64,000 nt of DNA from MAG-120531 sp038125995 (GCA_038125995.1 JAYPEX010000006.1:62001-126000), one strand, 5' to 3'; numbered from the stretch's first letter, positions 27,094 to 36,480 are shown. Numbers and translations are program-made. The notes: generated from the letters alone by a model not told the origin.

Positions 27094-27135
27094 ATTGAAC
27101 TAATTTGTACCTTTACTAGCCTAACACCAATTATC

Positions 27136-27693
27136 ATGAAATCAATTTACACACTAACACTTTCTTTGATTATGGCCTTTTCTCTTTTTTCAAAAGCTCA
27201 AGACTCTCAAGCTACTAGCTCGATTTACGATATCCAAATCGAAGATATCAATGGCAATCCTATCAACTTATCGGAATTTAAAGGAAAGAAAATGCTATTT
27301 GTCAATGTAGCATCTAAATGTGGTTTTACACCTCAATACAAAGACTTAGAAATGCTACACGATCTCTATAAAGACCAATTGGTAGTTATTGGCTTACCTT
27401 GCAATCAGTTTGGAAGTCAAGAACCAGGATCCAACGAAGAAATTGTTGAGTTTTGCTCAGCGACTTATGGTGTGAGTTTTTTAATGACTGACAAAATTGA
27501 AGTTAAAGGTGAAAATCAACACCCCATTTACACTTGGCTTACCTCAAAAGAACTCAACGGAAAAAAGAGTTCTAGTGTCAAGTGGAATTTTCAAAAATAC
27601 CTCGTGGATGAAGAAGGAGAATTTATCGATTTCTACTATTCAGTAACGACTCCTATGAGCTCTAAAATTTTACAGCACTTATCAGAACAGTAA
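27136..27693 (+). CDS. Glutathione peroxidase, exported, Cys type
   Basis: 185 residues. A signal peptide (to ~SKAQ, residues 1-22) precedes the GPx fold. The catalytic tetrad is visible: ASKCGFTPQY with peroxidatic Cys, LPCNQFGSQEPG with Gln, and SVKWNFQKYL with Trp/Asn. It is a cysteine, not selenocysteine, enzyme; such forms usually take electrons from thioredoxin. The signal peptide makes it periplasmic, where it would detoxify peroxides. The rightward neighbour is a decayed transposase in the same frame directly after the stop. Confidence 0.92.
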   Translation: MKSIYTLTLSLIMAFSLFSKAQDSQATSSIYDIQIEDINGNPINLSEFKGKKMLFVNVASKCGFTPQYKDLEMLHDLYKDQLVVIGLPCNQFGSQEPGSNEEIVEFCSATYGVSFLMTDKIEVKGENQHPIYTWLTSKELNGKKSSSVKWNFQKYLVDEEGEFIDFYYSVTTPMSSKILQHLSEQ

Positions 27694-27912
27694 TATGAGA
27701 ATGGCGATAGCGCAATACCCTTTGTAGCTGGAGCAATCGAAGTTACTATAAAAACAGTTCAAGTCCATTCAATCGACTATTTACAAGGATGTCATGCTAG
27801 CTTCTTTATTGAATTAGCGCTGAACTCCTTTGAACCAAATCGTGCTGATGCATGCCTATGAGATGGGGAAGACCTCATGCTGAACGCATCAATCAAATTT
27901 TAAAAGGAGTTC
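27694..27912 (+). pseudogene. Decayed IS3-family (OrfB) transposase fragment
   Basis: The 303-base stretch between gpx and the DoxX gene holds a degraded coding trace. In the frame from 27730, HSIDYLQGCHASFFIEL (27766-27816) lines up with the HHSDRGxQYCS...EL block of IS3/IS150 integrase cores. After a TGA at 27859 and a one-base frame change, PHAERINQILK (27873-27905) lines up with the conserved ENAxAERINGILK block. No terminal repeats remain. The match was made by eye and the trace is short. Confidence 0.5.
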
Positions 27913-27996
27913 CATTCGTCATTCTGATAAAATTTTACTCCATAGATACTATTTTTCAAAAAATTGAGTTATTGTAAAAACACGAATCAAATCATT

Positions 27997-28371
27997 ATGA
28001 AAGAAAAAATTTTAAACATCCTTTTTATCGTATTTGGACTTTTCATGGCCAATTCAGGAATCAACAAATTCACCAATCATATGTCAATGGGGGAACCCTC
28101 AGCGGCGATGCAAGAGCTCTTTGGTCATTTGATGGCCTTCGGATGGTTAATGCCCTTAGTTGGAATTGTTGAACTCATTGGAGGGGTTCTTATCGTAATT
28201 CCAAAAACTAGACTCATCGGAGCCATCACATTACTTCCGATTATGACAGGAATCTTATTAACACACATTGTAAATGATCCGTCAGCTATGCCAATGGCAA
28301 TCGTATTTTTTGTATTAAATGCAGCTATATTAGTGATGGGAAGAAACAAACTCTGTGAATTAAAATCCTAA
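27997..28371 (+). CDS. DoxX-like membrane protein
   Basis: 124 residues from the ATG at 27997; an upstream in-frame TTG is disfavoured. Four hydrophobic helices are evident (FIVFGLFMANSGINKF; HLMAFGWLMPLVGIVELIGGVLIVI; IGAITLLPIMTGILLTHIV; MAIVFFVLNAAILVMG), matching the DoxX/DoxD-like family. The first helix ends in the family-typical GxNKF. It is an inner-membrane protein; some relatives take part in quinone-linked or oxidative-stress functions, but no specific role is assignable. It is followed by an intrinsic terminator. Confidence 0.82.
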   Translation: MKEKILNILFIVFGLFMANSGINKFTNHMSMGEPSAAMQELFGHLMAFGWLMPLVGIVELIGGVLIVIPKTRLIGAITLLPIMTGILLTHIVNDPSAMPMAIVFFVLNAAILVMGRNKLCELKS

Positions 28372-28398
28372 TCAAAAATTGACAATTAAAATCTAAAG

Positions 28399-28420
28399 CT
28401 AGCTGTTGCTAGTTTTTTTT
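28399..28420 (+). terminator. Intrinsic terminator after the DoxX gene
   Basis: CTAGC and GCTAG pair around TGTT and are followed by eight T; further A-T pairs extend the stem across a G-T wobble. It lies 28 bases after the stop. Confidence 0.7.
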
Positions 28421-28458
28421 ATTTTAATTTTATACTCCTTAAACCTTTATAAACTTTT

Positions 28459-28481
28459 ATCGTCTAAATTATTTAGACGAT
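28459..28481. promoter_or_regulatory. Perfect 23-bp palindrome in front of the DUF5916 gene
   Basis: ATCGTCTAAAT and ATTTAGACGAT are perfect 11-base arms around a single T. The palindrome ends seven bases before the chosen ATG and overlaps an alternative ATG at 28480. A dimeric regulator site is the simplest reading; it has no T-run. Confidence 0.45.
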
Positions 28482-28488
28482 GACGCTT

Positions 28489-30684
28489 ATGAAAAAATAC
28501 ACCCTCTTTCTCTTTTTACTCACGAGTATCAGCTCCTTTGCCCAAGAAGGTAGAAGATCAATTTTTGTCAAAAAAATAGATCAATCCATCGCAATTGATG
28601 GTATACTGAATGAATCAATTTGGGAAACAGCTTCTGTTGGAGATGACTTTTGGGAATTTTTTCCAACTGACTCAATTAAATCTGAAGATAAAACAGAAGT
28701 TAGAGTCCTCTATGATGATCAAAATTTATATCTAGGCATTAAATCCTATACGAAAGGAGATGACTTTCAGGTAGGTACTCTAAAACGAGATTTTGCGGGG
28801 CGATCCAATGACAATACTTCCATCTTATTAGATACCTATATGGATGCCACCACGGCATATATGTTTGGAATTAATACAGCGGGAGCCATGAGAGAGGGAT
28901 TGATCTCCAATGGAGGTGCCGATCGTGGATCCTATAATTTATCCTGGGATACCAGATGGTACGCTGAAGCAAAAACACACGACAACTACTATATTGTTGA
29001 AATGGCGATCCCTCTCAAATCGATCAAATACCAAGAAGGCGCCAAAAAATGGAGGTTTCAATGCTATCGCTTTGACAACCAGAGTAAAACTCAGAGCATC
29101 TGGTCTCGTGTTCCTCAAAATCAAATGCTGATCAATTTAGCCTTTACCGGGGAATTAGAATTTGAAGAACCTCTAAAAAAATCGAAGACCCCGATCGAAT
29201 TGATTCCTTATGTAAACACGATTTCCTCTCGAAATTTTAGTGATGCAAAAGGCGTTAATAGTATCGCAGCTGGAGCAGATGCCAAAATCGCTATTGGAAA
29301 TAACTTGAATCTCGATGTAACCTTCAATCCGGATTTCTCAAATGTGGAGGTTGATAATGTCGTTACCAACATTACAAGATTTGAAGTGTCACTCCCTGAA
29401 AAACGTCAGTTTTTTATCGACAACAGCGATTTATTTGGATCCTTTGGATCTATTAGAGATGCTAACCCTTTCTTTTCTCGAAGAATAGGAATAGCAAAAG
29501 ACAAAGATGGCAACAATATTGAAAATAAAATTATTGGAGGGGTTCGACTTAGTGGAAAGCTAAATGAAGATTGGAGATTGGGAGTTTTGAGTATTCAAAC
29601 AGCTGCTGATCAGTTCAATGAAATTGCCGCGAACAACAACAGTATGCTTGTGCTTCAAAAAAAGATGTTTGCCAGATCTAATATAGGAGTGTTTTATCTC
29701 GATCGTTCCAATGTTGGAAACTTTGATTATGTTGATCCTGACGATCGCTACAACAAAGTTGTTGGAATCGATTATAATCTCGCTTCTTCAGATAATGTTT
29801 GGAGTGGTAACTTTTACGTTCATAAATCGTATCAACCTAATTCTGGAAAGGACAATTCAAGTATGAGAACCTTTCTCAATTACAACACCAGAAAGTGGAA
29901 TATTTTCTCAGATCTCGTTTATTTGGGAAAAGATTTTAAATCAGATTTAGGGTTTATTCAAAGAACTGATCTATTAAAATCAGGTCGTGTTATTGAATAC
30001 AGTAGCTATCCTAAAGCAGGTAACATCAATCGACTGCAATACCGCTTGATGTGGTTTGACTTTTGGCAACCCTCCGATGCGATGCGATTAACGGATCGAC
30101 GCTTGTTTTTTAATTTTGATGCAACTTCTAAAAGACAGTTCAATGTACAAATGAGGTATTCCAACACCTACACCTACTTAACAGACCCATTTGATCCGAC
30201 AAGAAGTGGTGAAGGTCAACCTTTAGAGGGTAATCAAGGGTATCGTTATTCCAATTTAGAACTACAGTTAAGAACGAATCAAGCCTATCAGTTTTCACTG
30301 GATTCTCAAGTGTCCTTTGGAGAATTTTACAACGGAACTAGAACTTCTTTAAACCTACAACTCAACTACCGATTCCCCCCCAAAGTTAACCTCAGCATGC
30401 TTGTTGATTTTAACCGTATTCAATTGCCCAAACCGTATTCAAGTGCCGATCTATGGCTGATCAGTCCTAAAATAGATGTCTCCTTTACCAAGAATTTATT
30501 CTGGTCCACTTTGGTGCAATATGCAAATCAATCGAACAATTTGGGAATCAACTCGCGATTGCAATGGAGGTATGCTCCTTTATCGGACCTTTATTTAGTG
30601 TATAACGACAATTATTTTGTCAATGATTTTGAACCTAAATACCGTTCGATTAACCTTAAATTGAGTTATCGTTTCCCCATCTAA
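28489..30684 (+). CDS. DUF5916 / CBM9-like outer-membrane protein
   Basis: 731 residues. I start at 28489 (MKKYTLFLFLLTSISSFAQ, a clean signal peptide), since an ATG three codons upstream falls inside a palindrome. Residues ~30-210 form a CBM9-like domain (IDGILNESIWETA; MAIPLKSIKY). The rest is a large beta-barrel rich in alternating aromatic strands, with LPEKRQFFIDNSDLFGSFGS and FFSRRIGIAKD typical of DUF5916, ending in YRSINLKLSYRFPI with an outer-membrane-like last strand. It is a paralogue of the partial gene at 1-1976. Function is unknown. Confidence 0.88.
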   Translation: MKKYTLFLFLLTSISSFAQEGRRSIFVKKIDQSIAIDGILNESIWETASVGDDFWEFFPTDSIKSEDKTEVRVLYDDQNLYLGIKSYTKGDDFQVGTLKRDFAGRSNDNTSILLDTYMDATTAYMFGINTAGAMREGLISNGGADRGSYNLSWDTRWYAEAKTHDNYYIVEMAIPLKSIKYQEGAKKWRFQCYRFDNQSKTQSIWSRVPQNQMLINLAFTGELEFEEPLKKSKTPIELIPYVNTISSRNFSDAKGVNSIAAGADAKIAIGNNLNLDVTFNPDFSNVEVDNVVTNITRFEVSLPEKRQFFIDNSDLFGSFGSIRDANPFFSRRIGIAKDKDGNNIENKIIGGVRLSGKLNEDWRLGVLSIQTAADQFNEIAANNNSMLVLQKKMFARSNIGVFYLDRSNVGNFDYVDPDDRYNKVVGIDYNLASSDNVWSGNFYVHKSYQPNSGKDNSSMRTFLNYNTRKWNIFSDLVYLGKDFKSDLGFIQRTDLLKSGRVIEYSSYPKAGNINRLQYRLMWFDFWQPSDAMRLTDRRLFFNFDATSKRQFNVQMRYSNTYTYLTDPFDPTRSGEGQPLEGNQGYRYSNLELQLRTNQAYQFSLDSQVSFGEFYNGTRTSLNLQLNYRFPPKVNLSMLVDFNRIQLPKPYSSADLWLISPKIDVSFTKNLFWSTLVQYANQSNNLGINSRLQWRYAPLSDLYLVYNDNYFVNDFEPKYRSINLKLSYRFPI

Positions 30685-30760
30685 AAATGAAACACTACTT
30701 GAGTTGAAGCCCTAGTACCGCGATCGATATAATGGAATCTTATTCAAGATGACTTCTAAA

Positions 30761-31132
30761 TTAATCACATACTTTTATTGCTATTTTTTTATCTGGAGTA
30801 GGACTGTAAGCCAGACATACAGCACAATTTTCAGTTTCATTTTTAAGGGTAAAGAAAAAAGCATCTCCTTCTTCTATGGTATTGGGAAAGGTGCATACCG
30901 ATTCTAATGCAAACACATTAGTGTAGGTTTGTCGGTCTGTAGGATGGATCCACTCTGCCTCATATAATGATGGATCAAGCGCACCATCGACGATTTGAAT
31001 GACATAGTTCATGCAAATCCCTTTACGAACTAATTTCCCTTTAAAAACCTCAGCTTCACATGCGCGTAATTCTTTTTTAGAGCAGCTCCAAAGTGTTAAA
31101 AAAACGATTAGAACCAACAAAGCTTGTTTCAT
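30761..31132 (-). CDS. Small lipoprotein, uncharacterised
   Basis: 123 residues from the ATG at 31132, which gives the leader MKQALLVLIVFLTLWSC. A longer start at 31186 is unlikely because the promoter box at 31157-31164 lies inside it. The mature part is beta-rich and has about seven cysteines (ACEAEV, GICMNY, SVCTFP, NCAVCLAY, KVCD), so disulfides are probable. I do not recognise the family. It is outer-membrane or periplasmic and stands alone between two surface-protein genes. Confidence 0.65.
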   Translation of the reverse strand: MKQALLVLIVFLTLWSCSKKELRACEAEVFKGKLVRKGICMNYVIQIVDGALDPSLYEAEWIHPTDRQTYTNVFALESVCTFPNTIEEGDAFFFTLKNETENCAVCLAYSPTPDKKIAIKVCD

Positions 31133-31156
31133 ACGATATCTTGCTACATTTTGGGA

Positions 31157-31164
31157 CAAAAATA
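31157..31164 (-). promoter_or_regulatory. TAnnTTTG -7 promoter box for the small lipoprotein
   Basis: TATTTTTG on the minus strand lies 24 bases before the ATG at 31132 and decides against the longer start. Confidence 0.45.
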
Positions 31165-31339
31165 AGCCAATATTAGTGATTTTCAAGGCTATTTCAATCC
31201 TTCTTATTAACTTTGTTCATTGACATAAATCATTATAATAAATCTTTGTAAAATAATAATACTAAAATTTCAAACGAACTGCAGCTTTAATTTGTAAATT
31301 GTAGTTCGATTAAAAAGACAATCTTTTAAATTCAAATCT

Positions 31340-32083
31340 ATGAAAAAGCATATCTTATTCTATGCAAGCTTATTTTTAGTGTTGGGTGCTTCTGAAGCTT
31401 TTGCTCAAGAGGAAAACGTTCCTCTGGAAAAACACAACAACCACTACCACTATTCTAGACAGCTTTTGCCTTATAACCAACATCAAGAAGCCGTTAAGGT
31501 TTTCAATTCTTCAGTTGACGACACGGTTGATCATATGAATATTGATGTTAGAATCAAACTTTCAGCAGGTATCAACGCTATTAACTTTTTAGAGGATGCC
31601 GCTTTTTGGCTTCAAGGTCAAGAATTGAGCCGTCAACATCTTTCAATTGGTCACTTAATCTTTGGTGATGATCAAAAACATCAAGGTTTTCCAAGTTTTG
31701 GAATTTCTGCCTTATTTACAGATGGTGCAGAGGTAGGATTAGGAATCACCAAAAATCAATTTGCAGGACAAGATCTAAACCTGACTTATTTTGCTTTAGA
31801 TCTTTTTGGAAAATACACCTTCTTACAGGAAAATTTGGTAAGCCCATATTTAAAAGCTTCTTATGGTCGATCTTCTGTATATGAAAGCTCCTCTGTTAAC
31901 GGATTTGCTTTTGGATCAGATCTTTCAAGAGAAGTTTCTCCTACTGTTGCTTTTGGAGTAGGTGCTGAAATCAACCTCACCTATGATTTAGGTCTTTTTG
32001 TTGATCTTTCCTACAGAAATGCGTGGGAACAATACGCTCAAAACCATTATGTACAATCATTTGGGGTTTTCTATAAGTTCTAA
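31340..32083 (+). CDS. Outer-membrane beta-barrel protein
   Basis: 247 residues. A signal peptide ends at AFAQ (residue 23). The mature protein begins with a polar, His-rich stretch (HNNHYHYSRQLLPYNQHQEA) and then shows about eight amphipathic strands (INAINFLEDAAFW; GFPSFGISALFTDGAEVGLGI; LVSPYLKASYGRS; VAFGVGAEINLTYDLGLFVDLSYRNAW), finishing in SFGVFYKF with the C-terminal aromatic. This is an OmpA-N/Omp-beta-brl-like eight-strand barrel, common and often function-unknown in Flavobacteriia. It stands alone, followed by a strong terminator shared with the converging propeller gene. Confidence 0.8.
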   Translation: MKKHILFYASLFLVLGASEAFAQEENVPLEKHNNHYHYSRQLLPYNQHQEAVKVFNSSVDDTVDHMNIDVRIKLSAGINAINFLEDAAFWLQGQELSRQHLSIGHLIFGDDQKHQGFPSFGISALFTDGAEVGLGITKNQFAGQDLNLTYFALDLFGKYTFLQENLVSPYLKASYGRSSVYESSSVNGFAFGSDLSREVSPTVAFGVGAEINLTYDLGLFVDLSYRNAWEQYAQNHYVQSFGVFYKF

Positions 32084-32105
32084 TTGATCTGACGATTAAA
32101 AATAT

Positions 32106-32130
32106 AAAAGGCTCCCTTATGGAGCCTTTT
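32106..32130. terminator. Terminator between the barrel gene and the VPS10/BNR gene
   Basis: AAAAGGCTCC and GGAGCCTTTT form ten pairs around CTTAT, followed by a longer T-run. Because the stem begins with A4, it can serve both converging genes. Confidence 0.85.
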
Positions 32131-32147
32131 TTTTTGATTTTGTTTTC

Positions 32148-34994
32148 CTATTCAATTTTAAACTCACCTTCAGCTGAAGTTACACCATCGCTTATACTTA
32201 CCTTAAAAGTTCCCTTTGGCAAGTAGTGGACGCCATTCTCAGCTTCTTTAAGCTCTTCTTTAAAGTCTGATCTATAATTGCTAAGCCCCTTATCTGAAAA
32301 ACTCAAATCATAGCTGTAGTAGTTTAAGCCAGCATCTGAATTAATACTAGTTGAATAGACTATGAGTCCAGAGATGTGTTGAATTTCAAAAGACAACTCA
32401 CCTTTCTTCTTGAGATAGTATGGAATTTGGATCGATGGGGTTCTAGCTTCAGACCAGGAAGATCTTTTGTTACCCCAGTTGGAACTGTGTCGAATTCCGT
32501 TCACTTCAAAAAGGTGTAGGTCTTTTGCTCTAGTCTCAGCATTCAATTCTTGTACATGAGCAATATCCGCTTTGTACACACTTCTTCCATGTGTTCCTAG
32601 CAATAAGTGTTTTGCTTCCGCTTGAATCACCACATCGTGTACTGCAACTGCAGGGAGTCCCTTTGAAAAGGGTTCCCAACTACCTCCTTTATCAAAACTA
32701 ACATAAACTCCATTATCAGTTCCAGCGTATAGTAAATTTTCATCTGATGGGTCTTCAATCACTGAGTTAACCGCTCCTAAAGGAAGAGCTGCACTGATAA
32801 GATTCCAATCTTCGCCATTGTTATTTGAAGCATATATATATGGAGTAAAATTATCTGATCTGTAAGCGTTTAAACTCATATAGACTCTGTTTTTGTGATG
32901 AGTAGAAGGATAAATACTGCTCACCCACTGCTCAGCTGGAAGTCCTTTCGTAATGAGCTTCCAACTTCCACCGCCGTCATCAGTTCTATAAATCATCCCA
33001 TCGTCAGAACCTACGTAGATTTTTCCGAATTGAAAAGGAGATTCCTCAACAACTGAAAGCGTCCCAAAAGGAACATTTCCTTTCTTACCTCCACTGGTCA
33101 AATCACCTGAAATAGTCTCCCAATGATCTCCTCTATCTAGAGACCTGTGTAACTTATTCGATCCAAGATACAAGATGTCCTGATGGTGTTTTGATAGAAA
33201 AATTGGAGTTTGCCAATTAAATCGAAGTGGCGCTTCTCCCAATTCGTGTTTGGGCTGTATGGGTTTGTAATCATTTGTTTTCAGATTGACTCTAAAGTAG
33301 TTTCCAAACTGATACCCCGTATACACTATATTGTGATCTCTTGAATCAACTTGAACTTGCATTCCATCTCCTCCAATGATATTTTTCCAAGGATACTCCC
33401 CACTGCTGTGCCATGAGGTATTTAAACGAGCATTATGTGCTCCTTTCCATACACCATTGTCTTGTAATCCTCCATACACATTGTACGGTTTTTGATTGTC
33501 GGTTGTAATATAGTAAAACTGTCCGACAGAAGGGGTGTTGCTTTTAAGCCAATTGGATCCTCCATCATAAGTGATATTAATTCCACCGTCGTTTCCGTTG
33601 ATGATATGAAGGTCGTTTTGTGGATTGATCCACATCACGTGATGATCTGAATGCATATTATCTCCATTAATAGCGTAAAAATTTTTACCTCCATCTTTGG
33701 AAGCCAATAGAGGAACTCCTCCAATGACAATAAAATCCTTATTTTTTTGAGAAACACCTATTCTAGCAAAGTAATAGCCGTAGGTATAAAATAAGCCTTC
33801 GATAGGTTCCTCATTTTGTTTGGTCCAACTAGCGCCACCATCTGTAGATAAAAAGATCTCTGCTCCTATAATTGGGGTCTCAAATAGATTGGAGTTCGCA
33901 TCTTCCAAATAAAGAGCCAAATCAGAGGGTTTTGCTTTTTGGTTTTTAACGAGCTCTTTAACCAATGGAGCATCGTACTTTTTTGGAAAACCATTGGATC
34001 TCAAGTACTTGTTTAGCTGTCCATCAGCTAAGCTTAAAAATGTGGAGGATTTCATGGTTTTAAAGTCTTCTTTTTCAAGTGCTCCCTCCTCCTTCCTTTC
34101 ATCTTCAAAAGTTGTTTGATGAAATTGACTGTCGTGAACCGCGTATACAGTTTGAGCATCATAAACTGCTAAACCAATTCTTCCTGCTCCATCTCCTGTT
34201 GGAAATCCACTAGTTGAAGTTGAAACTAAATTCCAAGTAGTTCCTGCATCGGTACTCTTGTAAATACCACTATGGCTTCCACTCCCTATAAAATCCCATG
34301 CCTTGCGATCTTTTTCCCATGCGGCAGCATACATAATTTCAAAGTTTTCTGGAGCTGCAGCAAGATCTACTATACCAGTATTATTAGCGATGTTCAATGT
34401 CATTTCCCAGCTTTGACCTCCATCTTTAGTCTTGTAAATTCCCCTTTGTTCGTTTGTCGAATACAGATGACCTAAAACTCCTACTACTACCTCATTAGGA
34501 TTGTGAGGATTGATGAGTATTCTACCGATATGATGTGAATCTTCCAATCCCATATGCTCCCAAGTTCTTCCCTTGTCAGTTGATTTAAGGACCCCAACTC
34601 CTGCATAAGAAGAACGTGAAGAATTGTTTTCTCCAGTCCCTACCCAAATAGTCCCTGTAGGCCAATCCACAGCAATGTCTCCTATATTTTGAGTTGAAGC
34701 ACTTTCCATAACTGATTCAAACGAAGTTCCATTGTTGTTGGTGTACCAAACCCCACCGGAAGCATAGGCTACATAAAATTCAGTTGAATTTGAGGGGTTG
34801 ACATCGACGTCGACTACCCTACCACTCATCACAGCTGGTCCAATATTGGTGAATTCCACATTTTTAACAATCGAATTGTCTTTGAGAGACTCTTGATAGG
34901 TTAAGGATTTTTTTACTGCAGATGCAGGTGATGCAAGTTGTGCGTTCATTACAGAGGTCACTGCAATAAACACAAATAAAAGGGTTCTTTTCAT
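32148..34994 (-). CDS. VPS10/sortilin-type BNR-repeat beta-propeller, secreted
   Basis: 948 residues with a signal peptide to ~NAQ (residue 19). The body is made of many Asp-box/BNR motifs (STDKGRTWEHM; KTKDGGQSWEMT; KSTDAGTTWNLV; STDGGASWTKQ; RSLDRGDHWETI; RTDDGGGSWKLI; VSFDKGGSWEPF), enough for two beta-propellers, and a C-terminal beta domain (~870-948). There is no sialidase catalytic set, so it is not a glycosidase, despite frequent annotation as such. In Bacteroidota this family is abundant, secreted or surface-bound, and of unclear role; a peptide- or glycan-binding scaffold is plausible. The C-terminus lacks an evident sorting signal. Confidence 0.85.
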   Translation of the reverse strand: MKRTLLFVFIAVTSVMNAQLASPASAVKKSLTYQESLKDNSIVKNVEFTNIGPAVMSGRVVDVDVNPSNSTEFYVAYASGGVWYTNNNGTSFESVMESASTQNIGDIAVDWPTGTIWVGTGENNSSRSSYAGVGVLKSTDKGRTWEHMGLEDSHHIGRILINPHNPNEVVVGVLGHLYSTNEQRGIYKTKDGGQSWEMTLNIANNTGIVDLAAAPENFEIMYAAAWEKDRKAWDFIGSGSHSGIYKSTDAGTTWNLVSTSTSGFPTGDGAGRIGLAVYDAQTVYAVHDSQFHQTTFEDERKEEGALEKEDFKTMKSSTFLSLADGQLNKYLRSNGFPKKYDAPLVKELVKNQKAKPSDLALYLEDANSNLFETPIIGAEIFLSTDGGASWTKQNEEPIEGLFYTYGYYFARIGVSQKNKDFIVIGGVPLLASKDGGKNFYAINGDNMHSDHHVMWINPQNDLHIINGNDGGINITYDGGSNWLKSNTPSVGQFYYITTDNQKPYNVYGGLQDNGVWKGAHNARLNTSWHSSGEYPWKNIIGGDGMQVQVDSRDHNIVYTGYQFGNYFRVNLKTNDYKPIQPKHELGEAPLRFNWQTPIFLSKHHQDILYLGSNKLHRSLDRGDHWETISGDLTSGGKKGNVPFGTLSVVEESPFQFGKIYVGSDDGMIYRTDDGGGSWKLITKGLPAEQWVSSIYPSTHHKNRVYMSLNAYRSDNFTPYIYASNNNGEDWNLISAALPLGAVNSVIEDPSDENLLYAGTDNGVYVSFDKGGSWEPFSKGLPAVAVHDVVIQAEAKHLLLGTHGRSVYKADIAHVQELNAETRAKDLHLFEVNGIRHSSNWGNKRSSWSEARTPSIQIPYYLKKKGELSFEIQHISGLIVYSTSINSDAGLNYYSYDLSFSDKGLSNYRSDFKEELKEAENGVHYLPKGTFKVSISDGVTSAEGEFKIE

Positions 34995-35087
34995 GGTTTA
35001 AATTTTAAGCAAGTTGAAGATACAAAAATTGTCTGAAAGGATGATTTCAAACTTTCTTCTACGCATTAATTTAGTACTTTAGCGAAG

Positions 35088-36362
35088 ATGAATTCAGATT
35101 TCAAAAACAAAAAAATAACGATTGTAGGATTGGGGTATGTAGGACTTCCACTCGCTATAGCTTTCTCAAAAAAATATGCAGTTGTCGGTTATGACATCAA
35201 CCCTTTTAGAATAAAAGATTTAAAAAAGGGAATCGATCAAACAGATGAAACAGACCCAATAGAACTCCATGCTGCTTTAGAAAATGGTTTGCAATTGACC
35301 AATGAGATTGAAGCTATTGCTGATGCAACCATCTACATCGTAACCGTTCCAACTCCTGTAAATGAGAGCAAAGAGCCTGATCTGAGTTTTTTACTCGAAG
35401 CTTCTAAAACAATTGGTTCGATATTAAAATCCGGAGATTTGGTCATTTATGAGAGTACCACCTATCCTGGTTGTACTGAAGATGATTGCGTTCCCGTTTT
35501 AGAAACGTACAGCAAATTAAAATTTAATCACGATTTTTTCTGTGGCTATTCACCAGAGCGTATCAATCCTGGTGATAAAATCAATACCCTTACAAAAATT
35601 AAAAAAGTAACTTCCGGTTCGACCCCCTTGATCGCCGAATATGTTGACCAATTATACAAGAGCATCATTGAGGCTGGAACCTTTAAAGCGTCTAGTATTA
35701 AAGTCGCTGAAGCTTCCAAAGCGATCGAAAATGCTCAGCGTGATCTCAACATTTCTTTTGTGAATGAACTCGCCCTCATTTTTGATCGAATTGGTATCGA
35801 TACAAGAGAAGTCTTGGAGGCTGCTGGAACCAAGTGGAACTTTTTAAAATTTACACCAGGATTGGTCGGTGGACATTGCATCAGCGTGGACCCCTACTAT
35901 TTAACCCACAAGGCAAAAGAACTTGGTTATGACCCTCAAGTCATTCTTTCTGGAAGAAAAATCAACGATTATATGCCGAGTTTTGTCGCTCAAAAAATGG
36001 TTAAACTCATGGGACAAAAAGGAATTCCTTTAAATCAAAGTCGTTGTTTGATTTTGGGAATTACCTTTAAAGAAAACTGTCCAGACATCAGAAACTCAAA
36101 GATTCCACAAGTAGTTCGCGAATTAGAAGAATACGGTATCACGGTACACACCCATGATTCTCTTGCAGATTCTAAGGAAGTCAAAAAGCACTTTAATATC
36201 GATTTGATTGAATCCTTTCAAACCTACGACAGTATTCTTGTAGCAGTCAACCACCTTGAATACAAAAGTATAAAAATCAGTGACTTAAAACGATTTTCAA
36301 CTTCAGTCGTATTTGACCTCAAGGGTATCGTTCCAAAGGATCAAGTGGATGCGAGACTTTAA
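35088..36362 (+). CDS. UDP-N-acetyl-hexosamine dehydrogenase (TviB/WbpO type)
   Basis: 424 residues of the UDP-glucose/GDP-mannose dehydrogenase family. The Rossmann start KITIVGLGYVGLPLAIAFSKKY binds NAD; VTVPTPV and YESTTYPGCTED follow; EASKAIENAQRDLNISFVNELALIFDRIGID is the central helix. GLVGGHCISVDPYYLTHKAKELGY holds the catalytic Cys, and the C-terminal domain has LILGITFKENCPDIRNSK. The sequence favours the TviB/WbpO subgroup, making UDP-GalNAcA or UDP-GlcNAcA for capsule, O-antigen or exopolysaccharide. It stands outside the cluster at 46-51 kb, flanked by unrelated genes. Confidence 0.88.
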   Translation: MNSDFKNKKITIVGLGYVGLPLAIAFSKKYAVVGYDINPFRIKDLKKGIDQTDETDPIELHAALENGLQLTNEIEAIADATIYIVTVPTPVNESKEPDLSFLLEASKTIGSILKSGDLVIYESTTYPGCTEDDCVPVLETYSKLKFNHDFFCGYSPERINPGDKINTLTKIKKVTSGSTPLIAEYVDQLYKSIIEAGTFKASSIKVAEASKAIENAQRDLNISFVNELALIFDRIGIDTREVLEAAGTKWNFLKFTPGLVGGHCISVDPYYLTHKAKELGYDPQVILSGRKINDYMPSFVAQKMVKLMGQKGIPLNQSRCLILGITFKENCPDIRNSKIPQVVRELEEYGITVHTHDSLADSKEVKKHFNIDLIESFQTYDSILVAVNHLEYKSIKISDLKRFSTSVVFDLKGIVPKDQVDARL

Positions 36363-36480
36363 CCCTAAAGTCACACTGAATAAAACATCCAATACTAATA
36401 TGAAACTATCCTTTGTGATGGTTTTTTTTATTCCCTATTCTATAATTTCTTAACTTATGCTTTTTATAAGATACTCGACT

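Noticed and set aside
32148..34994. Glycoside hydrolase or sialidase
   Set aside because: Asp-box repeats are present but no sialidase catalytic arginines, Tyr and Glu set can be recognised; the VPS10/BNR scaffold reading is safer.
36400..36453. Tiny frame starting MKLSFVMVFF before the serine hydrolase
   Set aside because: Seventeen codons with no promoter box or conservation visible; the hydrophobic run fits chance in AT-rich DNA.
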